The notes below the pieces were generated by a model. The model saw nothing but the letters and a program-made list of their open reading frames with translations, ran no database searches and was not told the origin of the DNA. The position numbers and the translations under genes are program-made. Below, piece by piece: positions 27,186 to 34,107 of a stretch of 56,967 nucleotides of DNA. Every line of letters begins with the position of its first letter. Positions within the stretch are counted from its first letter, which is position 1. The DNA comes from Thermoguttaceae bacterium (GTDB lineage Bacteria; Planctomycetota; Planctomycetia; Pirellulales; Thermoguttaceae), in NCBI GenBank assembly GCA_017939795.1, contig JAGBAA010000059.1, positions 1-56,967 on the forward strand. Reading direction: 5' to 3'.

Positions 27186-28379
27186 ATGAAAGACTGGTAC
27201 ATTTTTGATGATGGGAAACTGATTTTTCAGCTCGATACGATACGGGATCTGGATCCGCGAGTTCTCGAAACGGCCGATTGGCAGCCGGAAATGCGGAAGC
27301 TCGATTCTCTTGAGATCACCGGCAAGGGGACCGTCTGGCTTTATTGCCGGGCGGGATGGGAAGCGGCGCGGGCCGGTGTACGGCGGATCACGGTGAAGAA
27401 GCCGGATGAAACGGAACCTGTCGTAATTTGGCCGAGACCAGCCGGAGTGTGTTCCGGAAGCTGGTTTCAGACGACTGAATATGAAAAATGGACACATTTT
27501 CAGTTTGCGGTACAGGGAAAAAGGCTGGACGAGACCATTTTGCAGGACGAACCGTTTGGATTTGCAAAAAATGACCGAATGCTGGTGCTTTCCGGGGCTG
27601 CGGCTGTCTGGATGTATGCGGCAGCGGGCGTACAGGCGTATTTGGCGGGGGTGACGGATCTGTTCTATAGCGACCCGCGCCGACCGACACTTTTTTGTCT
27701 GGATCATAAACATCCGGGAATGGAGATCCCGCGAATGTCCGAGGCGCACCGGGGACTTGTTCTTGGGATCGTCGGGGATCCCAATTCCGGAAAATCCGTC
27801 CTCAGCGGAGCGGTGGAAGAGGCTTTTCTGCTACGGGAACAGAGCTGTTGGAAATTTGACTGTGACGCCGCCTCACCGACGCCGCGCTGGTATTTAAGCC
27901 TGCTTCCGAAAGATCCGGAAAATGCGAAAGAACTGCGGAACAGTCAAAAAACCGAGTGGACCGCCGAGCTGGAAGCTCTGGTTGCCGAAAGTCTGCGGAA
28001 TCTCCGTAAAACGCTTTCTATCACGATCGCGGACCTGCCGGGAGGAAATCATAAGGCAAAGTCGCCGATGCGTATGCCTCCGGGACGTGAGGTGATCATG
28101 CGTGAGATCGACAGGTTCGTGATCCTTGGGAGAGCCGATTCTCCGGAAATCGTGGAGGCCTGGCGTTCCGAATTGCGGAAACATGGCCTGGAAGACCGTG
28201 TGGCCGCGGAGATCATCTCTTCGGAACCGAACGCGGCCCCGTCGCTGACCTGGGAGCAGAATACGTCCGTTCTGCGCGGAAGGATCACCGGTCTTGACCG
28301 GAAAAACCGCGATCTGTCCGCTTTGTGGGAACCGCTCAGCCTCCTTTACTCCGCGATCCTTCCGGACCGGGAGGAATGA
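27186..28379 (+). CDS. Duplicated Csx3-like modules fused to a P-loop NTPase
   Basis: A 397-residue protein with a strong ribosome-binding site. Residues about 41-80 (LEITGKGTVWLY then RRITVKKP) and 132-173 (LVLSGAAAVWMY then YSDPRRPTLFCL) each follow the strand-helix-strand pattern of Csx3, whose equivalent in this window is VLTGRAPIWRY then WDPRLGAVII. The second module keeps the Asp-Pro-Arg; neither keeps the Gly-Arg and His of the small Csx3. Residues 194-204 form a Walker A loop (IVGDPNSGKS), and FDCDAAS and IADLPGG follow, as in P-loop kinases or AAA-like ATPases. Csx3-AAA fusions are known in type III systems. It is divergent from the protease operon. It may be a second ring nuclease or a cA4-responsive NTPase. 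Confidence 0.5.
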   Translation: MKDWYIFDDGKLIFQLDTIRDLDPRVLETADWQPEMRKLDSLEITGKGTVWLYCRAGWEAARAGVRRITVKKPDETEPVVIWPRPAGVCSGSWFQTTEYEKWTHFQFAVQGKRLDETILQDEPFGFAKNDRMLVLSGAAAVWMYAAAGVQAYLAGVTDLFYSDPRRPTLFCLDHKHPGMEIPRMSEAHRGLVLGIVGDPNSGKSVLSGAVEEAFLLREQSCWKFDCDAASPTPRWYLSLLPKDPENAKELRNSQKTEWTAELEALVAESLRNLRKTLSITIADLPGGNHKAKSPMRMPPGREVIMREIDRFVILGRADSPEIVEAWRSELRKHGLEDRVAAEIISSEPNAAPSLTWEQNTSVLRGRITGLDRKNRDLSALWEPLSLLYSAILPDREE

Positions 28380-28417
28380 GAGAGGCTGAAATTTTCTGCG
28401 TCTCCCGGCCGGTATGT

Positions 28418-28807
28418 TTAGCAGGACCGGCGATACAGCGGTGAGGCGGGCGGACTTTTGCTCTCCGTGATCTGGAATTTTTCCCGCATTGCCTGCACCG
28501 TTATCCCGAGCTTCTCGGCAAACAGTTTCTGTTCCCGGTCATTCAGCATATCGAACGTCAGGACCGTTACGATGGATTTGAGTTCCTTATGATAAATGAC
28601 CGGGAAATACTCATCCTGATAAAACACGACTGCCTTCTTTCTTGTCAGACTCTGCGATTCCAAAAAACAGAAATATTCCCCCTTTTGGCAGATATTCGCA
28701 AGCGCGTTCAGGTCGTATTTGTTCATCGAAAGGGCGTAACGTTCCCGAAAACGCCTTCTGGCATGTTTGGAAAGACTCTTCTTCTTACCGCACGTTCTGT
28801 GTGCCAT
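28418..28807 (-). CDS. Small basic hypothetical protein beside CRISPR leader 1
   Basis: A 129-residue protein; ATG 28807 follows AAGGAG, and upstream in-frame extensions lack such a site. The N-terminus is strongly basic (RTCGKKK, KHARRRFRERY), and the middle has a short beta pattern (KKAVVFYQDEYFPVIYH). No catalytic motif, signal peptide or membrane segment is visible. It converges with the Csx3-like/P-loop gene, ends 38 bases from it, and lies next to the leader of array 1. I do not recognise the family; a nucleic-acid-binding or toxin-like fold is possible. Confidence 0.5.
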   Translation of the reverse strand: MAHRTCGKKKSLSKHARRRFRERYALSMNKYDLNALANICQKGEYFCFLESQSLTRKKAVVFYQDEYFPVIYHKELKSIVTVLTFDMLNDREQKLFAEKLGITVQAMREKFQITESKSPPASPLYRRSC

Positions 28808-28921
28808 TTCGTTTCTCCTTTTGTCTGGTAAAATTGATGAAAAACTGCTGAACAATATAGAGAACGGTCCAGTGTTAAAAAAAGACAGAATTTGGAATAA
28901 ATTTTTCGGAAATTTCCTTTC

Positions 28922-29044
28922 AATACCCTCTCACAGGATCAAAAAAAAGCGATTTCCCCACCCCATTCAGGATGAAAAAATCGCGTTTTAAACAGACTGA
29001 AAAGTCCGTTTCACCCGTGGTTTACCGAGTCAGCCTAAATATAG
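28922..29044 (+). promoter_or_regulatory. CRISPR leader 1
   Basis: About 123 bases that are nearly identical to the sequence before the other two arrays. It contains an inverted repeat (GCGATTT / AAATCGC, followed by TTTT) and, at its end, GGTTTACCGAGT, an imperfect reverse complement of the 3' end of the repeat. The last bases form CAGCCTA / TAGGCTG across the junction with the first repeat. Its position fixes array polarity as plus strand. Confidence 0.8.
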
Positions 29045-29488
29045 GCTGTAACCCTGTAAAATCCAGCCACTCGGTACACCCATTGGACTTTTTCCGGGAG
29101 AAGGAAGACTATGCTGTAACCCTGTAAAATCCAGGCACTCGGTACACCAGTACTTTCAAGACCATTGTGATTGACCTTCTGCTGTAACCCTGTAAAATCC
29201 AGGCACTCGGTACACCGGAAAGATGACGGAAGCACTGGCCACGATGGAGCTGTAACCCTGTAAAATCCAGGCACTCGGTACACCCCTGACGAATTGGTTT
29301 ATACGAAAGCAGCGGAGCTGTAACCCTGTAAAATCCAGGCACTCGGTACACCAACGGACTTGTAACGGTATAGGCAAGCCTAAAGCTGTAACCCTGTAAA
29401 ATCCAGGCACTCGGTACACCGTTGGAAACCGCTGGACGAAAAAAGGCGACCGGCTGTAACCTTGTATGATCCTGGCACTCAGTATCCC
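29045..29488 (+). CRISPR. CRISPR array 1, seven repeats, six spacers
   Basis: 36-base repeats beginning GCTGTAACCC and ending CGGTACACC, spaced by six 32-base spacers. Repeats start at 29045, 29113, 29181, 29249, 29317, 29385 and 29453. The first repeat has one change (CCAGCCACT), and the last is degenerate with changes near its end, which places the leader at the left. Short CCTG / CAGG arms flank a seven-base loop within the repeat. The translated frames through the array are artefacts. Confidence 0.97.
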
Positions 29489-29505
29489 CATCACTTCATT
29501 GACCG

Positions 29506-29540
29506 TATTTTATCACAAATGGAGAGAAATGTCAAGGGTT
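29506..29540 (+). other. Conserved trailer element after array 1
   Basis: The sequence after the last repeat (TATTTTA, a G-rich stretch, then TGTCAAGGG) recurs in similar form after arrays 2 (31573-31610) and 3 (42505-42540). It is outside the repeats and codes for nothing evident. Function unknown; it may be a shared 3' boundary inherited with duplicated array modules. Confidence 0.5.
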
Positions 29541-29610
29541 GGGGAAATTTTTATCGAAAATAATAGAAAAGAACGCATGATTTATTCTGTTACTGTTCCT
29601 TGGGGGGATC

Positions 29611-30536
29611 ATGAGAGACTATATTCTTGAAATCACACAGCCGGGGACAAGGATCCGGTTTGAAAATGAGCTTTTGCTTCTTGAAGCTCCGGAAAAAGAA
29701 ACGTTTTCTGTACCGATCCGCGAAACGGGGGTCCTTCTTCTCACGCATTCGGGCGTGTCAGTCAGCGGAACTGTCCTTTCCCGTCTCACCGAGCTTGGTA
29801 TCCCGCTTGTATGCTGTGATGAGCGTTACCTTCCTTCGGGCATTCTGATGCCGCTTCGGGAACATTCGCGTCAGTCTCGTTATTTTCTGGAACAGGCCTG
29901 TGCGTCGGCATCGCTGAAAAAGTCTCTTTGGAAACAGATCGTTCAGGCTAAAATACGGAGTCAGGCGGCTTTTCTGCGTTTCTACGGCTTTGACGAAACT
30001 GCTCTGAATATGATGATCCCGAAAGTAACCAGCGGCGATGTGCGGAACCACGAAGGCATTGCGGCTCGAATCTACTGGGCAAGCCTCGGTATCATTCCCG
30101 CACGGGACCGCAAGGCGGAAGATGCCGATCAGCTTCTGAACTACGCCTATACCATCCTCTTTGCTTTGCCGCAAGAGCGATCTGTGCAGCAGGACTGCAT
30201 CCTTCTTTGGGACTCCATCATCATAATGAATACAATGCGTACTGTCTCGCATCCGATCTGATGGAGCCGTTTCGTATTGCGGCAGATGAGGCGGTATTTG
30301 TGTGGTATCGTGAGACACGGGACCATCATTTGACCCGTGAGACCCGCCGCTATCTGGCACGGGCGGTCCTGAATGTGCCGTTTCAGATGAAACAGAAGAA
30401 AATGGACATCTTTACGGCCCTTTCCCGTACGGCAGTTTCCCTTCGGCAGTGTTATCACAAGACAACTCGTACACTCTTCCTTCCCGAGGCCGTTCCTGGA
30501 CAGACACTTCCTCCGGAAAGAATGGAGGCAGAATGA
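29611..30536 (+). pseudogene. cas1: cas1, type II-C-like, interrupted by a single-base frameshift
   Basis: Two frames together give a complete Cas1 of about 308 residues. The first (29611 onward) contains the N-terminal beta domain (LPSGILMP, HSRQSRYF) and the glutamate in NHEGIAARIYW (Glu148). The second resumes with ARAICAAGLHP, then GLHHHNEYNAY and SDLMEPFR, carrying the catalytic histidine and aspartate. The break is at about 30169-30172, where one G appears to be missing (GCTTTGCC where GCTTTGGCC would restore the frame). The protein resembles type II-C Cas1, yet no cas9 is present. It overlaps cas2 by ATGA. A sequencing error is as likely as a true mutation. Confidence 0.8.
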
Positions 30537-30838
30537 GACTCCTTGTGTTTTTTGACCTGCCGGTCGGCAACTCACGCCAAAAACGGAATTATGACCGTTT
30601 CCGAAAAAAACTTCTGGCAAAAGGGCTGACTGCCATGCAGTTCTCAGTCTATCAGCGTTACTGCCGATCACGCGCCTTTGCGGAATCGCTCGCCACGCAA
30701 CTTCAGGAACACCTTCCGCCGGAAGGAAAAGTCCGTTTCCTGCTTCTGCCGGAACAAACGTTTTCACAAATGAAAGTCTTTGAAGATCAGGAACCCGTTT
30801 CTCCCGAAGAACCGCCGGAAACCTTTATTCTTTTCTGA
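30533..30838 (+). CDS. cas2: CRISPR adaptation protein Cas2
   Basis: A 101-residue protein whose ATG overlaps the cas1 stop. The N-terminal LLVFFDLPVG strand with its aspartate and the KRNYDRFRKKL helix are typical of Cas2, and the segment AMQFSVYQRYC resembles type II-C forms. Cas2 dimers bridge two Cas1 dimers to integrate spacers. It is intact and followed directly by leader 2. With cas1 broken, spacer acquisition in this copy would depend on a Cas1 from elsewhere, unless the frameshift is an error. Confidence 0.85.
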   Translation: MRLLVFFDLPVGNSRQKRNYDRFRKKLLAKGLTAMQFSVYQRYCRSRAFAESLATQLQEHLPPEGKVRFLLLPEQTFSQMKVFEDQEPVSPEEPPETFILF

Positions 30839-30859
30839 ATTTCTTGCAGATCTTTACAA

Positions 30860-30983
30860 AAATACCCTCTCACAGGATCAAAAAAACGCGATTTCCCCAC
30901 CCTTTTCAGGATGAAAAAATCGCGTTTTAAACAGACTGAAAAGTCCGTTTCACCCGTGGTTTACCGAGTCAGCCTAAATATAG
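30860..30983 (+). promoter_or_regulatory. CRISPR leader 2
   Basis: Near-identical to leaders 1 and 3. It has a perfect CGCGATTT / AAATCGCG inverted repeat (30887-30924) followed by TTTT, which might also end the cas1-cas2 transcript, and the same GGTTTACCGAGT anti-repeat and CAGCCTA / TAGGCTG arms at the junction with the first repeat. Confidence 0.8.
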
Positions 30984-31564
30984 GCTGTAACCCTGTATGA
31001 TCCAGGCACTCGGTACACCATAAGCTCCTCCTGTGGGTTAAGGGTTGAAAAGCTGTAACCCTGTATGATCCAGGCACTCGGTACACCGTGAAAGCGTCTT
31101 TTCGGCGTGCCATGCTGGACGCTGTAACCCTGTAAAATCCAGGCACTCGGTACACCGAACTGTGGTCCCAGAGCGGATACACCCTCTTGCTGTAACCCTG
31201 TAAAATCCAGGCACTCGGTACACCAGAAAAAGTATTTCTGGGACGTCGCTCTTGACGCTGTAACCCTGTAAAATCCAGGCACTCGGTACACCGGAATCGT
31301 CCGCACGGAAGCGACGTCGGCGTTGCTGTAACCCTGTAAAATTCAGGCACTCGGTACACCATGTGCAAGCTCTATCAGACGCTGGTGCTTCCGCTGTAAC
31401 CCTGTAAAATCCAGGCACTCGGTACACCATCGAGGATGGTGATTATGTGGCGGACATCAGGCTGTAACCCTGTAAAATCCAAGCACTCGGTACACCGTAG
31501 GAGTTCCAGCGGTGCGATTGCTAGACAAGCTGTAACCCTGTATGATCCAGGCACTCGGTACACC
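30984..31564 (+). CRISPR. CRISPR array 2, nine repeats, eight spacers
   Basis: 36-base repeats start at 30984, 31052, 31121, 31189, 31257, 31325, 31393, 31461 and 31529. Spacers are 32 bases except the second, which is 33. Repeats 1, 2 and 9 have TGTATGATCC in place of TGTAAAATCC; repeat 6 has AAAATTCAGG and repeat 8 has CCAAGCAC. It uses the same repeat family as arrays 1 and 3. Confidence 0.97.
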
Positions 31565-31572
31565 CAAGACAG

Positions 31573-31610
31573 TTTTATTTTACCACGTGGCGGGGCGGGT
31601 GTCAATGGGG
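31573..31610 (+). other. Conserved trailer element after array 2
   Basis: TATTTTA, then CCACGTGGCGGGG, then GTGTCAATGG. It parallels the trailers of arrays 1 and 3 and sits at the same place after the last repeat. Confidence 0.5.
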
Positions 31611-31643
31611 ATTGGAGAAAATTAAAAAAATTTCTGGAAATTT

Positions 31644-31765
31644 CTGTCATTTCTTTTCATTTGCTGGTTTTTAAGAGTAGGGAGGAGAGGGATCGGGATC
31701 GTGTGGAAGAGATTTTCAAAATTTTGAAGTTTTTTTTGTCATTTTCACACAGCGGACTGTTTATC
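31644..31765 (+). promoter_or_regulatory. Two promoter-like units upstream of the secreted protein gene
   Basis: CTGTCA at 31644-31649 followed after exactly 18 bases by TTTTTA (31668-31673), and TTGTCA at 31736-31741 followed after 18 bases by TTTATC (31760-31765). Both continue to a TAG trinucleotide a few bases later. The same arrangement occurs three times before the PIN-kinase gene. The second unit is about 50 bases upstream of ATG 31813 and is likely its promoter. Confidence 0.5.
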
Positions 31766-31812
31766 CCTATAGAGACAAATTCATTACCATCAACCCCAAG
31801 GAGAAATTTTAT

Positions 31813-32865
31813 ATGATGAGATCGTTCGTTTTCGCAATTCTTTCCGTTTTTGTTCTGGCCTGCTGCGGGAATCATGAAACTGTTTGCGGACAGGAAACCT
31901 CCGTGGTCAGTGCCGAGATCTCCTGTTTCACGGAGGCGGAAGCCCTGGAACTGAACCGACGCTGGATGGAGGCCGGGGATCAGGGACGAAATCCGCTTGT
32001 CGAGGAGATCGGCGAGGAGGGCGCGGAACGTCTTGCGAAAGAAAGAGGGTGGACGAAAGTTCTCGGCAAGGAACACAAAACGCCGAGCCATCGACAGGGA
32101 TTCGATCAGGTTTGGAAAAGCGCGGACGGACACGTTCACGTCATCGAAGCGAAAGGCGGAACGAGTCCGCTCGGTACAGGATACGGATTCCGTCAGGGGA
32201 CACCGGAGTGGGCGGTCAAGGCGGCTGAAGATACTCTGCGGTCCGGTAAGGCCGGTGAAGCGGAAAAACAGGCAGCCCGAATGGTATTGAAGGCCGCGGA
32301 GGAAGGAAAGATGAGCGTGCATGTCGTGCGTACGGAACACGTTCTCGGAAAACCGAAAATGCCGAAATGGGAAAGCATGAAATCGTGTACCCCGGAAGCA
32401 AAACAGCTTGCGGTGAATGTCCTGCGCGGAGCTGGAAACGCACAGACAGCCGCCGTCAAAGCGGAACATCATCAGCAGCTCCAAATCTCCAAAGTAGCCG
32501 CGAAACATGGCGGTAAAGTCCTCAAAACAGCAGCAAAAGGCGCCGCGGTCGTTGGTATGGCGGTCGATGTCGGCTTGCGGTGCCATGAAGCGGTCGAAGT
32601 GGAACAGAAGTACCACCGCGGTGAGATCAACGGGAACCAGCGCGCAAAAGCCCACGTGAAAAACGGCGCAGGCATGGCCGGCGGTATGGGAGGAGCTGCC
32701 GCGGGAGCCTGGGGAGGCGCGGCGGTCGGCGCAACGATCGGCTCGGTCATCCCCGGCCCGGGGACCGCGATCGGAGGGTTCGTCGGCGGAGTCTGCGGAG
32801 CGATCGGCGGGTACTTCGGCGGGGAAACGGCAGCCGAAGCCGGTGTCGATGCCTGTTGGAAATAA
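31813..32865 (+). CDS. Secreted protein with PD-(D/E)XK-like nuclease motif and glycine-zipper tail
   Basis: A 350-residue protein with AAGGAG before ATG 31813 (an ATG follows immediately at 31816). The N-terminus is a signal peptide with a possible lipobox (VLAC at 14-17). Residues 96-116 read GFDQVWKS, then HVHVIEAKGG, with Asp98, Glu112 and Lys114 spaced as in PD-(D/E)XK nucleases of polymorphic toxins. Residues about 295-340 are a glycine-zipper-like stretch rich in GxxxG, able to insert in a membrane. It lies between array 2 and the cas operon and converges with the Card1-like gene. It may be an envelope toxin or a nuclease acting on incoming DNA; no immunity gene was recognised. Confidence 0.45.
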   Translation: MMRSFVFAILSVFVLACCGNHETVCGQETSVVSAEISCFTEAEALELNRRWMEAGDQGRNPLVEEIGEEGAERLAKERGWTKVLGKEHKTPSHRQGFDQVWKSADGHVHVIEAKGGTSPLGTGYGFRQGTPEWAVKAAEDTLRSGKAGEAEKQAARMVLKAAEEGKMSVHVVRTEHVLGKPKMPKWESMKSCTPEAKQLAVNVLRGAGNAQTAAVKAEHHQQLQISKVAAKHGGKVLKTAAKGAAVVGMAVDVGLRCHEAVEVEQKYHRGEINGNQRAKAHVKNGAGMAGGMGGAAAGAWGGAAVGATIGSVIPGPGTAIGGFVGGVCGAIGGYFGGETAAEAGVDACWK

Positions 32866-32874
32866 AATGAAAAA

Positions 32875-32914
32875 CGGGACGGTTTTTAACGGCCGTCCCG
32901 CGTCTTTTTATTTT
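32875..32914. terminator. Bidirectional terminator between the secreted protein gene and the cas operon
   Basis: Perfect eight-base stem CGGGACGG / CCGTCCCG (32875-32900) with a T-run on each strand. It lies between convergent genes that end at 32865 (plus) and 32908 (minus). It ends both transcripts. Confidence 0.85.
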
Positions 32915-34089
32915 TGAGATACCTGAAAAAGCTTATTCAGAACCGCTTCAGGATCCTTGGCCATTTGGGCGATCTGGTCAGCATCGATCAGCGTCGTCTG
33001 GTGCAGAGCCGCCCGCTCACGGACCTTTTCCAGATTCGCAGAGTTGGCGATCAGGTACGCTTTCGTTCGGAGAGCTTTCAGCTGCTGCGTGACGGCGAAG
33101 ATCTTGTAGGCGTTTTCCTGCATTTTCTCCTGAAATCCCGTTTTGCACTCCATCACGTAAAGCATATTGTTCCGCATAAACGAAACGTCCAGCTCATTGC
33201 GGGTGTTGTTGTCAAACGGCTTGACCTCGATCCCTAAATGCAAATCTTTCAAACCATATTTCTTGTTGAACTTTTTGAGCGTGAGCCAGATAAATTCCTC
33301 CAGCCATCCGCCGTCCAGATATTGAATGTCCCAGCAGGAAAGCGTCCCAACCAAACATTCGTTTGGACCATCCTGAAGCCGAAACTGTTTCGCGATCTCC
33401 TCACGTACCTCAGGTATCGTCGGAGTGAGGTATCCCGGAGGGACTTCAATCTGTTTTTTGTGAGAATCCATCATTTTCTGCCTCCATGCCCATGCAGCCT
33501 TATCGCCCTTCGGCCAGATGTTGAACTTGGGCTGAGCGCAGTGCTCCGCGAGGATCAGGGTCGTCTTTTGCCGTTTCCTGGCAAAAGATTCCGCAATGCC
33601 AACTTTGTTCATATCCTTGGCAAACATGAAACCATATCCAGCCAGAAACGCCTGCATCGGGATCTCATATCCCGTCGAGAGCCTCTGGTTCTTGAGGAAA
33701 TCAATGATCTCATTCGGATGCTGCACGTCGAAGTAGAAGAACTTCGCCTCTTTGATCCCCTGAAACGTATCGTACAGCGCGATGCTCATAGGTTTCGTTC
33801 CCCCGGTAAGATTCAGGAAAAACGAGTCCTTGGCGTACGGCTCAAGGAGCTGCTCACGGAAAAAGTTTTTCAGTGACGGGAAATCATTATCCATCCCAGC
33901 CGGAATCTCCACAATGCTGCTGGAAATAGTCCCCCCCATACACTTCAAAGCCTCCGAAAAGTTCCTCGAAGCCATCTTCTTTTTCATCTGTTCCGTTATG
34001 ACCAGCAGGATCCGGTCCGGATTCAGCATTCTGCAGGAGAGCAGATTCGGCACCAGCTGATCGGATAAAAGGCAAATCAAAGTACGCAT
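32908..34089 (-). CDS. CARF-domain nuclease, Card1/Can2-like
   Basis: A 393-residue protein. ATG 34089 is chosen since AGGAGG lies nine bases upstream; the ATG at 34098 is only one base from it. The N-terminal Rossmann-like CARF domain has LNLTGGTKPMSIALYD (92-107), the ligand-binding signature of the Card1/Can2 family. The C-terminal PD-(D/E)XK domain has WLEE (262-265), ELD (299-301) and MECKTG (313-318), giving the catalytic Glu/Asp/Glu-x-Lys set. Characterised relatives are switched on by cyclic tetra-adenylate and degrade DNA or RNA, causing dormancy. It is the last gene of the cas operon, 18 bases after the triple-Cas7 gene. Substrate preference cannot be deduced. Confidence 0.8.
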   Translation of the reverse strand: MRTLICLLSDQLVPNLLSCRMLNPDRILLVITEQMKKKMASRNFSEALKCMGGTISSSIVEIPAGMDNDFPSLKNFFREQLLEPYAKDSFFLNLTGGTKPMSIALYDTFQGIKEAKFFYFDVQHPNEIIDFLKNQRLSTGYEIPMQAFLAGYGFMFAKDMNKVGIAESFARKRQKTTLILAEHCAQPKFNIWPKGDKAAWAWRQKMMDSHKKQIEVPPGYLTPTIPEVREEIAKQFRLQDGPNECLVGTLSCWDIQYLDGGWLEEFIWLTLKKFNKKYGLKDLHLGIEVKPFDNNTRNELDVSFMRNNMLYVMECKTGFQEKMQENAYKIFAVTQQLKALRTKAYLIANSANLEKVRERAALHQTTLIDADQIAQMAKDPEAVLNKLFQVSQK

Positions 34090-34107
34090 TTCGTTCATTC
34101 CTCCTCT

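Noticed and set aside
29035..29494. Repetitive open frames within the CRISPR arrays (VYRVPGFYRVTA-type peptides)
   Set aside because: They are translations of the 36-base repeats and change sequence with every spacer; the same occurs in arrays 2 and 3.
30887..30924. The CGCGATTT / AAATCGCG inverted repeat of the leader as a mobile-element end
   Set aside because: It occurs once in each leader with TTTT after it and no target duplication or transposase is nearby; it is part of the conserved leader.
30931..31019. The leader anti-repeat as a tracrRNA for a type II effector
   Set aside because: No cas9 is present, the anti-repeat lies on the same strand directly before the first repeat, and no tracr-like hairpins with a terminator follow it. 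A junction hairpin is the simpler reading.
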